Source: Terribacillus saccharophilus | Lineage (GTDB): Bacteria; Bacillota; Bacilli; Bacillales; Amphibacillaceae | Direction: 5' to 3' | NCBI RefSeq assembly: GCF_002272075.1 | Contig: NZ_NPBJ01000043.1 | Span: 1-55,191 of the forward strand | Length of the DNA stretch: 55,191 bases | Shown: one piece after another, positions 1-11,786 of the stretch | How the letters are laid out: each line of letters begins with the position of its first letter | How positions within the stretch are numbered: the stretch's first letter is position 1 | The notes under the pieces: model-generated | Told to the model about the DNA's origin: nothing | The model's input: the letters and a program-made list of their open reading frames with translations, nothing else | Databases searched by the model: none | Program-made: the position numbers and the translations under genes

Positions 1-45
1 GTTTTTGTTTCTCGTGTTTGCCGCTTCGTTTGAAGCAACTCTAAT

Positions 46-74
46 AATTTACCATGGATGTAATGGCATTGCAA
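46..74 (-). promoter_or_regulatory. candidate SigA promoter downstream of lysS
   Basis: Read on the minus strand there is TTGCAA, a 17-base spacer and TAAATT. It points away from lysS towards the left edge. In B. subtilis an rRNA operon follows lysS, so this could be the rRNA promoter, but no rRNA sequence is in the window. I see no gene in bases 1-169. Confidence 0.3.
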
Positions 75-169
75 TAGTTTTTTTAAATAAATGTTAAACT
101 TTCTTACAAACTGTTACATAGCATTATCCCTCATCCATTTGCATTCTATGCAAATGCCTATATAAAGGT

Positions 170-203
170 GAAAAGGAGAAGGGCAGAATACCCTTCTCCT
201 TTC
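170..203 (-). terminator. lysS terminator
   Basis: A 12-bp stem (GGAGAAGGG extended by AAA, against its complement) closes a 7-base loop just after the lysS stop. The following T-run on the minus strand is short and interrupted (TTTTC then TTTATAT), so termination may be less efficient than at other sites here. Confidence 0.6.
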
Positions 204-205
204 TA

Positions 206-1796
<1,591 letters not shown>

Positions 1797-1810
1797 TGCT
1801 ACCTCGTATA

Positions 1811-1839
1811 AGTATAGAAAAGCAGCCATGCTGTGTCAA
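1811..1839 (-). promoter_or_regulatory. SigA promoter of lysS
   Basis: TTGACA, 17-base spacer, TATACT, near consensus, just downstream of the dusB stop codon. The predicted transcript starts about 110 bases before the lysS ATG. Confidence 0.75.
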
Positions 1840-1853
1840 TAAAGCACGTCCGA

Positions 1854-2843
1854 TTAAGACATTGCCATAGAAGCTTCTGCTTGGTCTGCAAAATCGTAAA
1901 GCAGATTAGCCATGTCTTCTTTTGTGGTTGTTTCATTAATCAATTTGCGCACTTTCCCAGTACCGTCTAACCCTTTCAAATACCAGGCAGCATGCTTTCG
2001 CATTTCCATAATCGCTACTCTTTCGCCTTTCAGACGAACTAAACGTTCCATGTGCAGCACGCAAACGTCAATCTTCTCACGTGGTTTTGGTTCGTCTAAA
2101 ATCTCGCCTGTTTCCAGGTATTGAACAGTTCTATATATCATCCACGGATCTCCAAGAGCAGCTCGTCCGATCATAACTGCGTCAACACCAGTCTCCTCCA
2201 ACCGCTGCTTTGCGATTTGCGGCGTTGTAATATCGCCATTCCCGATGACAGGAATAGAAACGGATTCTTTCACTTGGCGGATGATATCCCAGTTAGCGAG
2301 TCCTTCATAGTGCTGCTCACGCGTACGACCATGTAATGCGACTGCTGCCGCTCCTGCTTCTTGCAGCGCTTGTGCATTCTCCACAGCATAAATCGTACTG
2401 TCGTCCCAGCCTGTACGCATTTTAACAGTTACCGGCTTACCTACTTCTTTTACAACCGCAGATACCATTTCATAAATTTTCTCCGGTTGAAGCAGCCAGC
2501 GGGAACCTGCCATGTTCTTTGTGATCTTTGGCGCAGGACAGCCCATATTGATATCAATGATGTCAGCTGTCGTATTCTGATCGACGAATTTAGCAGCTTC
2601 CACCAGCGTCTCCGGATTAGATCCAAAGATTTGTAAGCTCATTGGCTTTTCCTGTTCATCTATATAAAGCATGTTCATCGTTTTCGCGTTCCGAGTCACG
2701 ATGCCGTTATCACTAATCATTTCTGCACATACGATACCAGCTCCGAATTCCTTTACAGTCAATCGGAAAGCTGAGTTACTGATACCAGCCATCGGCGCCA
2801 ATACCACTCGGTTCTTTATGGTGATATCACCGATATTGAACAA
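1854..2843 (-). CDS. dusB: tRNA-dihydrouridine synthase
   Basis: FMN-dependent enzyme that reduces uridines to dihydrouridine in the D-loop of tRNAs. The 329-residue TIM-barrel protein shows LAPMAGISNSAFR at the N-terminus, the NMGCP stretch with the expected catalytic cysteine, KMRTGWDDS, the HGRTREQ motif and GNGDI / GRAALGDPW for FMN phosphate binding. It begins with TTG, 8 bases after a strong GGGAGG. It follows folK by 25 bases and is probably the last gene of the folate operon; in B. subtilis the small regulator gene yazB sits in this gap, and here it is absent. Confidence 0.95.
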   Translation of the reverse strand: MFNIGDITIKNRVVLAPMAGISNSAFRLTVKEFGAGIVCAEMISDNGIVTRNAKTMNMLYIDEQEKPMSLQIFGSNPETLVEAAKFVDQNTTADIIDINMGCPAPKITKNMAGSRWLLQPEKIYEMVSAVVKEVGKPVTVKMRTGWDDSTIYAVENAQALQEAGAAAVALHGRTREQHYEGLANWDIIRQVKESVSIPVIGNGDITTPQIAKQRLEETGVDAVMIGRAALGDPWMIYRTVQYLETGEILDEPKPREKIDVCVLHMERLVRLKGERVAIMEMRKHAAWYLKGLDGTGKVRKLINETTTKEDMANLLYDFADQAEASMAMS

Positions 2844-2868
2844 CGTCTCTACCTCCCATTTGGTCTTT

Positions 2869-3366
2869 TTATATATTTAATGAACCCCAGCTTCTAACGC
2901 CTTGCACATCCTGAGCTGCTAATGTATCCAGCCATTCCTGCACTTTTTTACCTTTAAGGAACAACTCAGGAGCTATCTCAGCTAAAGGGACTAATACAAA
3001 AGCTCGTTCATGCATGCGCGGATGGGGAAGGGTAAGTTCCTCAACATTCATATTTTCTGTACTATACAGCAAAATGTCAAGGTCCACCGTCCGCGGTCCC
3101 CATCGAATAATCCGCTTACGACCTAAATCCTGTTCGATTTTTTGACAGACATGCAGCAGCTCCATTGGCTTCAAGCTTGTTTCCACCTCTGCCACCAAGT
3201 TCAGAAATTGATCTTGGTCCTCATACCCTACCGGATCGGTTTCATATACAGTCGATACCTGATTCAACTTTATTTCCGCGTGCTCATTCAGCGTTTGGAT
3301 AGCCTGCTGTAAGTATATCTCTCTTGGGGCTATATTTGATCCCAGTGCAATCCACGCCTGTTTCAT
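2869..3366 (-). CDS. folK: HPPK, 6-hydroxymethyl-7,8-dihydropterin pyrophosphokinase
   Basis: Transfers pyrophosphate from ATP to 6-hydroxymethyl-dihydropterin, giving the substrate for FolP in folate synthesis. The 165-residue length is typical. Visible family motifs are ALGSNIAPRE at the start, YETDPVG, and the signature GPRTVDLDILLY followed by LPHPRMHERAFVLVPLAEIAP. Its ATG overlaps the folB stop by 4 bases (ATGA), indicating translational coupling. Confidence 0.96.
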   Translation of the reverse strand: MKQAWIALGSNIAPREIYLQQAIQTLNEHAEIKLNQVSTVYETDPVGYEDQDQFLNLVAEVETSLKPMELLHVCQKIEQDLGRKRIIRWGPRTVDLDILLYSTENMNVEELTLPHPRMHERAFVLVPLAEIAPELFLKGKKVQEWLDTLAAQDVQGVRSWGSLNI

Positions 3367-3728
3367 AGACGCTCCCGCCGTATTTCCACCGCTACCGATT
3401 CATAATGTCCTGCTATTGGAGGATTGGGTTTGATAACCTTCACTGTGCACGCCTCCAACAGAGAGAATGCCGCAAACAATTGCTTGGCAATCTCATCTGC
3501 CACTGCTTCTATTAAATTCTTCGCTCGTCCTTCAACAACATCTTTGATGACCTCAAATGCTTGTCCATAATGAATCGACTGCATCATATCATCCGATTCA
3601 CCAGCTTTATGGAGGTCAAGCTCCAGTACAGCATCTACGATAAAACGCTGCCCTAGCTTATTCTCTTCCGGAAATAAACCGTGATAGCCGTAGAATTGTA
3701 ATTGGTTCATATATATTTTATCCATCAT
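3363..3728 (-). CDS. folB: dihydroneopterin aldolase
   Basis: Converts 7,8-dihydroneopterin to 6-hydroxymethyl-dihydropterin plus glycolaldehyde, the step before FolK. The 121-residue protein has FYGYHGLFPEE with the conserved tyrosine and glutamate near the N-terminus, and KPNPPIAGHYESVAVEI at the C-terminus, including the lysine and the PI(A)GHY-type loop of the family. It starts directly after the folP stop (TAA then ATG) behind GGGAGGAG. Two ATGs are adjacent; the first is used here. Confidence 0.96.
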   Translation of the reverse strand: MMDKIYMNQLQFYGYHGLFPEENKLGQRFIVDAVLELDLHKAGESDDMMQSIHYGQAFEVIKDVVEGRAKNLIEAVADEIAKQLFAAFSLLEACTVKVIKPNPPIAGHYESVAVEIRRERL

Positions 3729-4544
3729 TTACTCCTCCCTTACTAACGCGTCCATCATTTTCACAATTCGAGCTGTCTGTTTTACTTCATGTACCCGAAC
3801 CATATGTATGCCCTTTGTAATACCAAAAGCTGTCGTAGCTGCTGTGCCTTCATCTCGTTGATCAGCAGGCAGATCAAGTACAGTACCGATGAATCGTTTG
3901 CGTGATGTACCGAGGAGGACAGGGTAGCCCATTGCCGTGATTTTATCTAACTCACGCATAGCAGCCATATTTTCATCAAAGGACTTAACAAATCCAATAC
4001 CAGGATCAAGCCATATATCCTGTCGTTTAACACCTGCATCAATAGCTATTTGGATACTTTCCTCCAGATCAGCAATCATATCCGGAAGCAAATCATTATA
4101 ATGCGCTTCTTCCCGATTGTGCATTAAAATGATTGGAACGCCCAAACGCGCTGCTACATTCGCCATATCAGCGTCATACTTTGCTCCCCATATATCATTA
4201 ATAATCGATGCACCCGCTTCGATAGCTGCTTCTGCTGTTTTCGCCTTGTAGGTATCAATAGAAATCGGTAAATCTACCACTTCTCTAATGGCCTGTATTG
4301 CTGGAACGACGCGCGCGATTTCTTCATCGGCTGATACAGGTTCATACCCTGGCCGAGTCGACTCCCCGCCAATATCCAAAATATCCGCTCCCTCGGATGC
4401 AAGCTTTTGCGCTTGTTTAACAGCAGCTTCTACATTTGTATAACTGCCTCCATCTGAAAAGGAATCAGGCGTCACGTTAATAATCCCCATTACAAGCGTT
4501 TGCTTAGAAAGATCATATTCTTTATTGCCTATCATGCGCTTCAT
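3729..4544 (-). CDS. folP: dihydropteroate synthase
   Basis: Joins 6-hydroxymethyl-dihydropterin pyrophosphate and p-aminobenzoate to dihydropteroate; it is the sulfonamide target. The 271-residue TIM barrel shows GIINVTPDSFSDGG, DIGGESTRPG, DLPISIDTYK, the NDIWG loop and GTSRKRFIG. It is the first gene of a short folP-folB-folK-dusB operon. In B. subtilis the p-aminobenzoate genes pabB, pabA and pabC precede it; here cysK and a terminator lie directly upstream, so that part is missing or located elsewhere. I see no convincing promoter in the 55-base gap. Confidence 0.96.
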   Translation of the reverse strand: MKRMIGNKEYDLSKQTLVMGIINVTPDSFSDGGSYTNVEAAVKQAQKLASEGADILDIGGESTRPGYEPVSADEEIARVVPAIQAIREVVDLPISIDTYKAKTAEAAIEAGASIINDIWGAKYDADMANVAARLGVPIILMHNREEAHYNDLLPDMIADLEESIQIAIDAGVKRQDIWLDPGIGFVKSFDENMAAMRELDKITAMGYPVLLGTSRKRFIGTVLDLPADQRDEGTAATTAFGITKGIHMVRVHEVKQTARIVKMMDALVREE

Positions 4545-4598
4545 ATAACGTCAACCTCTCGTTCAATCTATCTCTATAGTGTACACGAATCCATGCAT

Positions 4599-4630
4599 AA
4601 AAAAACACCCCTGCTATGATAGGCAGGGGC
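4599..4630 (-). terminator. cysK terminator
   Basis: Stem GCCCCTGC/GCAGGGG with an 8-base loop, followed on the minus strand by a T-run of seven after GTG. It separates cysK from folP. Confidence 0.8.
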
Positions 4631-4641
4631 ATTCTGTTCAA

Positions 4642-5565
4642 TTAGTCTTCGAATTGGTAAAGTGGAGTAGAAAGGTAGCGCTCACCGTTACTCGGAACAA
4701 CAGCTAATACTTTTTTACCTGCTCCAAGCTCTTTCGCAACCTTCTTGGCAGCAAAGATGGCAGCTCCTGTAGAAACCCCGCCTAGCAAGCCTTCCTTGGC
4801 AGCTGTTTCTCTGGCAGTAGCATACGCTTCATCATTCTCTACTTGAATGATTTCAGAATAAATATCCGTATCCAGGATTGTTGGAACAAAACCCGCACCA
4901 ATACCTTGAATTTTATGCGGTCCTGGCTTTCCGCCTGATAGAACAGGAGAGCTTGCCGGTTCAACCGCGATGATGCGGATATCTTTATTCAATTCTTTCA
5001 GAACTTGACCTACCCCTGTAATTGTACCGCCTGTCCCGATTCCTGCTACAAACGCATCAAGGTCGCCTCCGAATTCAGCTGCAATCTCCTTACCTGTCGT
5101 ACGTGCATGAATGGCAGGGTTAGCTTCGTTCTTAAACTGCTGGGGCATGAAATAGCCATGTTCCTTTTGCAATTCTTCCGCCTTCTGAATGGCACCTTTC
5201 ATTCCTTCTGCTCCTGGAGTTAACACTAGTTGAGCTCCATAGGCACGAAGCAGGTTACGTCTTTCCATACTCATCGTATCCGGCATAACAAGAATCGCTT
5301 TATAACCTTTGATAGCTGCTACTAGAGCAAGGCCGATTCCTGTATTACCGCTTGTCGGTTCGATGATTGTATCCCCTAGCTTCAAACTGCCGTTTTCTTC
5401 TGCATCTTCAATCATTGCAAGTGCAATCCGATCCTTAACAGATCCGCCTGGATTCTGGAATTCCAGCTTTACATAAATCTCAGCACTATCACTGTCCGCA
5501 GTACGATTAAGCTTAACGATTGGTGTGTTTCCGATCAATTCAGAAATGGATGATGCAATTGCCAT
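4642..5565 (-). CDS. cysK: cysteine synthase A (O-acetylserine sulfhydrylase)
   Basis: PLP enzyme making cysteine from O-acetylserine and sulfide. The 307-residue protein has the PLP lysine in GGSVKDRIA (Lys44), the substrate loop TSGNTG (residues 71-76), the phosphate-binding GTGGT (177-181) and the usual C-terminal [11 protein letters not shown]; the short acidic tail suits docking to partners such as serine acetyltransferase. It is monocistronic by appearance, with its own promoter and terminator. I could not identify a convincing CymR site. Confidence 0.96.
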   Translation of the reverse strand: MAIASSISELIGNTPIVKLNRTADSDSAEIYVKLEFQNPGGSVKDRIALAMIEDAEENGSLKLGDTIIEPTSGNTGIGLALVAAIKGYKAILVMPDTMSMERRNLLRAYGAQLVLTPGAEGMKGAIQKAEELQKEHGYFMPQQFKNEANPAIHARTTGKEIAAEFGGDLDAFVAGIGTGGTITGVGQVLKELNKDIRIIAVEPASSPVLSGGKPGPHKIQGIGAGFVPTILDTDIYSEIIQVENDEAYATARETAAKEGLLGGVSTGAAIFAAKKVAKELGAGKKVLAVVPSNGERYLSTPLYQFED

Positions 5566-5608
5566 GATTATTCCCCCTAATTCCCACTATTTTAATTGGA
5601 TTTATTTA

Positions 5609-5637
5609 ACTGTAAGCAAAATAATGCTAAAAGTCAA
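5609..5637 (-). promoter_or_regulatory. SigA promoter of cysK
   Basis: TTGACT, 17-base spacer, TACAGT on the minus strand, about 45 bases upstream of the ATG, which is preceded by the ribosome binding site GGGGG. Confidence 0.65.
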
Positions 5638-5654
5638 TCCAAATAAGAGGGACT

Positions 5655-6524
5655 TCACCGAAGCAGTTCTTTTAATTCTTCTTCCGTAAACGTATACGTT
5701 TCATTACAGAAGTGGCAGTTTGCTTCCGCTCCATGGTCTTCATCGATCATCGCTTGGATCTCTTCGTTCCCAAGACTCTTAATTGCATTCTGGATACGGT
5801 CCTTAGAGCATTGGCAAGTAAAGCTAACCGGCATAGTATCGAGGAATTTAATATTCTCTTCTCCTATTAGCATCTCGAGGATCTGCTCCGGTGTTTTTCC
5901 TTCTCTGATCAATGTAGAGATCGGGGCAATAGAGCTGATCCGCTCTTCCAATTGTGTAATGATTGTATCATCAGCTCCCGGCAGCACTTGCAGAATAAAT
6001 CCGCCAGCAGCAAGGATGGTATGATCTGGATTAACCAATACGCCCGCACCTACTGCAGAAGGTACCTGCTCGGAGTTGGCGAAGTAATAGGTGAAGTCGT
6101 CCCCGATCTCTCCAGAAACAATCGGCACTTGACCGGTGAACATTTCTTTCAGACCAAGATCCTTTGCTACACTCAATGTTCCGACAGTTCCTACAGCACG
6201 GGAGACATCCAGTTTTCCGATGGAGTTCAGTTCAAAGTCGACATGCGGATTCGTGATATATCCTCTCACTTCACCTTTTGCATTGCTGTCTACAATAATC
6301 GGCCCGACTGGTCCGTCACCTTCAACCTTTACCGTCAGCTTATCTTCTCCTTTAAGCATCACGCCCATCATTGTGCTTATTGTCAACGTACGTCCAAGCG
6401 CTGCCGATGCTGTTGCCCATGTATCGTGACGGCGACGTGCTTCTTCCACTAATTCTGTCGATTGTATCGCATAAGCACGGATATTTCCGTTGAATCCTGT
6501 TGCTTTAATTAAATAATCACCCAT
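5655..6524 (-). CDS. hslO: redox-regulated chaperone Hsp33
   Basis: Holdase chaperone switched on by oxidative stress, when zinc is lost and disulfides form. The 289-residue protein has the N-terminal Hsp33 core and the C-terminal zinc centre, seen as CQCSKDR and later CHFCNE, i.e. the CXC and CXXC pairs. The frame stays open 19 codons upstream (MEKNRPI...), but homologs start at M(G)DYLIKATG, so I use the ATG at 6524; an AAGGAG lies 13 bases upstream, a rather long spacing. In B. subtilis coaX sits between ftsH and hslO and yacD between hslO and cysK; neither is present. Confidence 0.95.
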   Translation of the reverse strand: MGDYLIKATGFNGNIRAYAIQSTELVEEARRRHDTWATASAALGRTLTISTMMGVMLKGEDKLTVKVEGDGPVGPIIVDSNAKGEVRGYITNPHVDFELNSIGKLDVSRAVGTVGTLSVAKDLGLKEMFTGQVPIVSGEIGDDFTYYFANSEQVPSAVGAGVLVNPDHTILAAGGFILQVLPGADDTIITQLEERISSIAPISTLIREGKTPEQILEMLIGEENIKFLDTMPVSFTCQCSKDRIQNAIKSLGNEEIQAMIDEDHGAEANCHFCNETYTFTEEELKELLR

Positions 6525-6650
6525 GAGAGCAATGTCACTCCTTCTATATATACCAACCGTTATCGGCCTATTTTTTTCCACAAGGTATTGTATATCTTAT
6601 CATAATCCTTCAGGTAAATCCTTTTATATGTTTACTATACCCAAACAGAG

Positions 6651-6680
6651 AAAAAGGCCTCCTAGAAGGAGACCTTTTCT
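6651..6680 (-). terminator. ftsH terminator
   Basis: Stem AAAAGG-CTCC/GGAG-CCTTTT (one internal mismatch) with a 5-base loop, running into a T-run on the minus strand just beyond the ftsH stop. Confidence 0.75.
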
Positions 6681-6681
6681 T

Positions 6682-8730
6682 TTATGCTTTTGGACGATCA
6701 TCTGAATCATCATTTGTTCGCGGGTTATCTTCAGGTATACCTGACTGATCCGGCGATTTGGAAACATCTTCATCGATAGCTGTGTCATCGGATGGAGTTG
6801 CTTCCTTTTCTTCCTGCGGCTGAATTGTGACAGTTACATCCTCGTCACTCTCTTTCAGCAGGCTGGTTTTCTTATCAGATTTGCTGCGTTCAGCGGCAAT
6901 CTCATCCTCTGTAGGAAGGCGTCCTTTATCAAACAATGTTTGAATTTGGAAAGCATCCAATGTTTCGATCTCAAGGAGTGTTTGAGCAATAAGCTCAAGC
7001 TTCTCTTTGTTTTCAGTAAGAATCTGCTTCGCACGTGCATAACACTGATTGATGAAGTTCTGTACTTCCTGATCGATTTCATAGGCGATTGCATCACTGT
7101 ATGTTTGTTCATTTTGAATGTCACGGCCGAGGAATACATTACCGCCACTGCTAGTGAACTGCAACGGTCCGATCTTATCACTCATACCGTATTCGGTAAC
7201 CATTTTACGGGCAATACCTGTTGCTCGCTGGAAGTCATTATGAGCTCCGGTACTTACTTCACCGAAGATAACCTCTTCTGCTACTCGTCCGCCGAGCAAT
7301 CCGGTGATCTTATCAAGCAATTCTGGCTTGGTCATGAAATAACGGTCTTCTCTTGGAAGCATGACAGCATAACCGCCAGCTTGGCCTCGAGGAACGATGG
7401 TAACTTTATGCACCATATCTGCATCATCAAGCACCATACCGATAACAGTATGTCCGCTCTCATGGTAAGCAACGATATTACGTTCTTTCTTAGAGATAAC
7501 TCGGCTTTTCTTCGCTGGACCTGCAATAACACGGTCGATCGCTTCATCAACGTCGTCCATGATAATTTCCTTACGGTCACTTCGAGCTGCTACGAGTGCA
7601 GCTTCGTTCAATAGGTTCTCCAAATCCGCACCGGAGAATCCTGGAGTACGCATCGCGATTGTACGCAGATTCACGGACTCATCAAGCGGTTTGTTACGGG
7701 CATGTACCTTCAAGACTGCTTCACGTCCGACTAGGTCAGGACGGTCAACTGTAATCTGACGGTCGAAACGGCCTGGACGAAGAAGGGCTGGGTCAAGAAT
7801 GTCTGCACGGTTTGTTGCAGCGATGATGATGATACCTTCATTAGCACCGAAACCATCCATTTCAACAAGCAATTGGTTCAATGTTTGCTCACGCTCATCG
7901 TGACCCCCGCCTAAACCGGCTCCACGCTGGCGTCCAACTGCATCAATCTCATCAATAAAGATGATACATGGTGCATTTTTCTTCGCGTTCTCAAACAAAT
8001 CACGTACACGGGATGCTCCGACCCCTACAAACATCTCTACGAAGTCCGAACCACTTATAGAGAAGAACGGCACGCCAGCTTCTCCTGCTACCGCACGAGC
8101 AAGCAATGTTTTACCTGTACCTGGAGGTCCCACAAGAAGGACACCTTTCGGGATACGTGCTCCTACAGCGGAGAATTTGCGCGGATCTTTCAAGAAGTCG
8201 ACAACTTCGACAAGCTCCTGCTTCTCTTCATCAGCTCCGGCTACATCACGGAACTTCACTTTTTTCTTCTCTTCATTGTACATCTTCGCTTTGCTCTTAC
8301 CGAAGTTCATCACCCGGCTTCCTCCACCTTGTGACTGACTCATGAAGAACAAGAAGATTAGCACAAGCAGCAAGATAGGGAGAAGGGTTGTCAAAAGAGT
8401 CTGCCAGAAGCTTGGCTGCGGCTCTTCTTCTGCATTCATCTTAACGCCTTGTTCATTTGCAGTGTTGATGATTTCACTCATCAGCTGTTCATTCTGAGGT
8501 ACCTCAGTCTGGAACTGCGTGTTATCCTCCGTCTCGCCTCGTACCGTATAAATATTATTAGTAGGCTGGACGGTCATGCTTTGTATATCACCACTCTCAA
8601 GCGTGGTTCTAAACTTGTTAATGTCGTACTGTTCGATTTCGTTCGTCTGATTCTTGAATAAGTTGATCACACCGATAATGACTACAAATATAATTATAAC
8701 CATTAAGGTATTGCGGAACACTTTGCTCAT
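6682..8730 (-). CDS. ftsH: ATP-dependent zinc metalloprotease FtsH
   Basis: Membrane-anchored AAA+ protease that degrades membrane and regulatory proteins; in B. subtilis it affects sporulation and stress responses. The 682 residues show a membrane segment at about 8-25, an extracytoplasmic domain, a second membrane segment at about 110-130, Walker A GPPGTGKT (201-208), Walker B IIFIDEID (257-264), the pore motif FVGVG, the SRH arginines, and the zinc site HESGH (423-427). The C-terminus is a long acidic, low-complexity tail. The start follows GGGAGGAGG. Order hpt-ftsH-hslO is conserved. Confidence 0.97.
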   Translation of the reverse strand: MSKVFRNTLMVIIIFVVIIGVINLFKNQTNEIEQYDINKFRTTLESGDIQSMTVQPTNNIYTVRGETEDNTQFQTEVPQNEQLMSEIINTANEQGVKMNAEEEPQPSFWQTLLTTLLPILLLVLIFLFFMSQSQGGGSRVMNFGKSKAKMYNEEKKKVKFRDVAGADEEKQELVEVVDFLKDPRKFSAVGARIPKGVLLVGPPGTGKTLLARAVAGEAGVPFFSISGSDFVEMFVGVGASRVRDLFENAKKNAPCIIFIDEIDAVGRQRGAGLGGGHDEREQTLNQLLVEMDGFGANEGIIIIAATNRADILDPALLRPGRFDRQITVDRPDLVGREAVLKVHARNKPLDESVNLRTIAMRTPGFSGADLENLLNEAALVAARSDRKEIIMDDVDEAIDRVIAGPAKKSRVISKKERNIVAYHESGHTVIGMVLDDADMVHKVTIVPRGQAGGYAVMLPREDRYFMTKPELLDKITGLLGGRVAEEVIFGEVSTGAHNDFQRATGIARKMVTEYGMSDKIGPLQFTSSGGNVFLGRDIQNEQTYSDAIAYEIDQEVQNFINQCYARAKQILTENKEKLELIAQTLLEIETLDAFQIQTLFDKGRLPTEDEIAAERSKSDKKTSLLKESDEDVTVTIQPQEEKEATPSDDTAIDEDVSKSPDQSGIPEDNPRTNDDSDDRPKA

Positions 8731-8765
8731 TGCCTACCTCCTCCCAAACGAGAAAACTATAGTAA

Positions 8766-8795
8766 ATACTACCATATGCAAAACCTGCTATACAA
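8766..8795 (-). promoter_or_regulatory. possible SigA promoter of ftsH
   Basis: TTGTAT, 18-base spacer, TAGTAT in the 116-base gap between hpt and ftsH. Both boxes deviate from consensus, so this is tentative. Confidence 0.35.
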
Positions 8796-8846
8796 CTAAA
8801 TACCCTTTACCTTATGTAAAAGGAAGATGATCCATACCGGTACCGT

Positions 8847-9398
8847 TTATTCAGTACGGGCGCCGCCATATACTTCCGGTTTTAAAACCCCGATATACGG
8901 CAAATTACGATACTTCTCCTGATAATCCAAACCATAGCCGACAACGAATTCATTTGGCACATGGAAACCGACCAAGTCCGCCTGGATCTTCGCCGTACGT
9001 CCTGAAGGCTTATCAAGAAGCGTGACGATTTTAATCGATTTCGCTTTCCGGTATTTGAACAAATCCACCAGATAGCTCAAAGTAAGACCACTGTCGATGA
9101 TATCCTCAATGATCAAAAGATCTCTGCCTTCTACTTTTGTATCCAAGTCCTTGACGATTTTTACTTCACCAGAAGATGTCATGCCGCCGCCGTAGCTGGA
9201 CACATCCATGAAATCCATCTCCAAATGTGTATCCATATGGCGGAGTACATCGGACATGAATGGAAGTGCGCCTTTCAATACACCGATAGCAAGCGGGAAT
9301 GAATCTTTGTATTCCTCTGTAAGCTGCTTGCCGATCTCAGCGCATTTCGCTTCAATCTCTTCCTTCGTTATCAGTACTTTCTCAATCTCATCATGCAT
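8847..9398 (-). CDS. hpt: hypoxanthine phosphoribosyltransferase
   Basis: Salvages hypoxanthine and guanine with PRPP to IMP and GMP. The 183-residue protein contains the PRPP-binding motif IIEDIIDSG (96-104), the GVLKGA loop and the C-terminal [18 protein letters not shown] hallmark. Its start overlaps the tilS stop by 8 bases, so the two are translationally coupled, as in other Bacillaceae, where Hpt and TilS are also reported to interact functionally. Confidence 0.96.
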   Translation of the reverse strand: MHDEIEKVLITKEEIEAKCAEIGKQLTEEYKDSFPLAIGVLKGALPFMSDVLRHMDTHLEMDFMDVSSYGGGMTSSGEVKIVKDLDTKVEGRDLLIIEDIIDSGLTLSYLVDLFKYRKAKSIKIVTLLDKPSGRTAKIQADLVGFHVPNEFVVGYGLDYQEKYRNLPYIGVLKPEVYGGARTE

Positions 9399-10809
9399 TG
9401 CTCGGTCCTCCTGTTTGTTCCCCTTTTTTCGCTTGGTAGCACAGACGCAAATAGCTGCCTGATTCTCCTGTTGTTCTGCCTGTTTCCCCTTTTCTTAAAC
9501 CGATAAGCCATAAAATGGTGCCAGTCGCATCCTCCACAATCGGCCAGTCCCGCCTATTAACAGCCGGAATTTTTTCATCAATGAAAATATCTTTTACTTT
9601 TTTGGTCCCTCTCATTCCGCGCAGCTTCATTTTGTCGCCATTTTTCCTTGTGCGGACCTGCAAAGGCAAGGTAACATCCGCAATGGGCAATACGAAGTCG
9701 TGGAAACCGTTTTCGGTTGAGTGTGGGGTAAAAGAGGCCGTTAATAGAGATCCATCAGGTAACGTGACGCTTCCGGGAGCGTGAAATGTATAGTGGAATA
9801 AGTCCTTCTCCTCGTTACGGAAAGAAACCGTCATTCGGCTATAAGACTTTGTCAGTTGTAATCCTGCCGGAAAATCTAAAGAGCTGTTTGCTTTAGAGCT
9901 AGCTATCAGTTCAAAGAACTGCGCTTCGTGTCGATGGTGCAAGTCCACCGGAAGCGCTTGATACAGATACATCAATATTAGATGATACACTCTTCTTTGT
10001 AAAGCAATCGGGTATGTAAGAAATCGTTCTATTTCAAAGGCTGCCGCCTGTTTCCCGGCATCATATTCCACCACGTCAGTAAACATCTCCGCTGCCTGTC
10101 CTTCCAGATAAGCTTCATCTGCTTTAAGCGCTTCGCTAAAGCGCTGCGCATGCTGATGGAATGTCGGAAATTCTGTTTTTATTGGGTCGAGGACACGATG
10201 CCGGAAAAAATTACGAGTGTAATCTACTGTAGCGTTAGAAGGATCGATACGATACGGTATGTCATGCTGTTCACAATATTGTTGAATTTGCACTTTGCTG
10301 CACGATAACATCGGTCGGATGAGTTCTCCGCTAGCGAACGGTCGCGTAATATCCATGCCGCTGACTGCAGCAGGATTAGATCCGCGTGCCAGCCGCATCA
10401 AAATGGTTTCTGCTTGATCGTCCCCATGATGGGCAAGGAACATAACATCTGCCTTATAACGATTCATGCATTCCTCAAAATAGCGGTAGCGCATTTCCCT
10501 CGCTGCAACCTGGGTACTTTGCTGATGCTCTTTCTTCCACCCCGGAACATCTAAAGTTACAGTTTCAGATACAAGTCCCCATTTTTCACAGGTTTCCTTC
10601 ACAAACACCGTATCTAACCTAGATTCCTCACCTCGCAAACCATGGTCGACACTTAAGGCGATGATATGCCAATTTCGACGCTGCTTCTGTTCCTTTAAAA
10701 AATGGAGCAGCGCCATCGAATCCGGTCCGCCAGATACACCTACCAGGATAGTTGTACCTTCCTTCCATAAACCATGTCTGTCCATAAATGCTGTCACAGT
10801 CTGTTCCAT
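9391..10809 (-). CDS. tilS: tRNA(Ile)-lysidine synthase
   Basis: Modifies C34 of the CAU-anticodon tRNA-Ile to lysidine so that it reads AUA; essential in most bacteria. The 472-residue protein has the N-terminal PP-loop ATPase domain with SGGPDS (26-31) and the [18 protein letters not shown] stretch, then the C-terminal domain with [22 protein letters not shown] and the final [16 protein letters not shown] block. The ATG sits beside the cell-division/sporulation gene group and is probably read with hpt. Confidence 0.95.
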   Translation of the reverse strand: MEQTVTAFMDRHGLWKEGTTILVGVSGGPDSMALLHFLKEQKQRRNWHIIALSVDHGLRGEESRLDTVFVKETCEKWGLVSETVTLDVPGWKKEHQQSTQVAAREMRYRYFEECMNRYKADVMFLAHHGDDQAETILMRLARGSNPAAVSGMDITRPFASGELIRPMLSCSKVQIQQYCEQHDIPYRIDPSNATVDYTRNFFRHRVLDPIKTEFPTFHQHAQRFSEALKADEAYLEGQAAEMFTDVVEYDAGKQAAAFEIERFLTYPIALQRRVYHLILMYLYQALPVDLHHRHEAQFFELIASSKANSSLDFPAGLQLTKSYSRMTVSFRNEEKDLFHYTFHAPGSVTLPDGSLLTASFTPHSTENGFHDFVLPIADVTLPLQVRTRKNGDKMKLRGMRGTKKVKDIFIDEKIPAVNRRDWPIVEDATGTILWLIGLRKGETGRTTGESGSYLRLCYQAKKGEQTGGPSNA

Positions 10810-10871
10810 TTACCGTCATCCTTATGTAGTTGCTGCTTTTATCGTACCACTTATGCAGCAAGACAAAAAGT

Positions 10872-11786
10872 TTATTGCAGCAGATAAAGCACATAGCAGG
10901 CGATACCATAGAAACTTAACACTACGCACTCCCCCAACCCCGCCTTCCGTCGATTGCTCTTCGCTACTCGGGAAGGTGTTGCTGCAGAAGCAGGAGCCTT
11001 GTTCTTCATGAGATGCTTCACCAGATCCTGTTTCATTGCAGTGGCAGTAGTGTACTTGCCTGACAATGCCTTCTCCAAAATGGGCCGTAGTTTATCAGCA
11101 CGGGAGAGCGCCTTTCGTATAGTGGATTTCGGCGTATCTCCTTTTGGAAATCTTCCGCCATTCATTATTTCCAATGCTGTCATAGCAAGAGCGAATAAAT
11201 CATATGTGGGTTCTGCTTTCCTGCTTCCCATACCCCAGTGGCCACGGTCATAAAACTCGGTATATTCCTTAATTGCACGCCCTAATTGGGTTGTTCCTCC
11301 TACATCTACCCATCGGAGCCGGACAGGATTTTCACTGACTACTAGATTATCTAGCTTCAAATCACCAAAGACCCATCCTGCCTGGTGGAGATAATCCAGA
11401 TCCTCCAGCAAGCTCAGCAGCAATACCGGAAGCCACTCCACTCCTTTTGCTTTTATGTATGTATCAAGTCTGCTTCCCTGGATATACTCCATCACATAAA
11501 AGGTATACAGCTGGCCGCTTGGACTGACATAGTCATCAGTATCAAACAAACAAGGTCCTAGGAAATGTCCCTGGACCTTTTTCAGCGATTGCAGTACGTT
11601 CATTTCCATCGTCATCGAGGTACGCTTTTCACTGATTTTCAAGGCGGCATCGACGCCGTTTCTTTTTGTCAGATAAACAGTGCCGATTGCTCCGCTGCCA
11701 AGTTTTCGTATCAGCGGATAGTTTCCATTATGCCATTTGCCTGTTAAACGGATACCTGCATGTAAATCAGCTGCCGAATTCTTCAT
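10872..11786 (-). CDS. yabT: YabT-like Ser/Thr protein kinase, membrane-anchored
   Basis: Probable homolog of the B. subtilis sporulation kinase YabT, which is DNA-activated and phosphorylates RecA and AbrB. The 304-residue protein has a glycine-rich loop (LGSGAIGTVYL), a lysine in ALKIS, then an atypical catalytic loop GDLKLDN (no HRD arginine) and DVGGTT in place of DFG, as I remember for YabT, followed by a basic stretch and a C-terminal hydrophobic segment (VVLSFYGIACYVLYLL) that could anchor it. I start at MKNSAAD, overlapping the yabS end by 20 bases; the longer frame runs back through yabS. The ribosome binding site is weak, so coupling to yabS is likely. Confidence 0.85.
   Translation of the reverse strand: MKNSAADLHAGIRLTGKWHNGNYPLIRKLGSGAIGTVYLTKRNGVDAALKISEKRTSMTMEMNVLQSLKKVQGHFLGPCLFDTDDYVSPSGQLYTFYVMEYIQGSRLDTYIKAKGVEWLPVLLLSLLEDLDYLHQAGWVFGDLKLDNLVVSENPVRLRWVDVGGTTQLGRAIKEYTEFYDRGHWGMGSRKAEPTYDLFALAMTALEIMNGGRFPKGDTPKSTIRKALSRADKLRPILEKALSGKYTTATAMKQDLVKHLMKNKAPASAATPSRVAKSNRRKAGLGECVVLSFYGIACYVLYLLQ

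Noticed and set aside
4545-4598. Promoter for folP
   Set aside because: Only a weak extended -10-like GTGTACACT without a fitting -35; not convincing enough to annotate.
5566-5608. CymR operator before cysK
   Set aside because: Some AATTGG/CCAATT-like pieces are present, but I could not match a remembered consensus with confidence.
5952-6452. 166-codon plus-strand frame opposite hslO
   Set aside because: Complementary-strand shadow of a well conserved gene; no ribosome binding site and no recognisable domain.
6940-7614. 224-codon plus-strand frame opposite ftsH
   Set aside because: Long only because of the composition of ftsH; Cys/Phe-rich translation with no domain.
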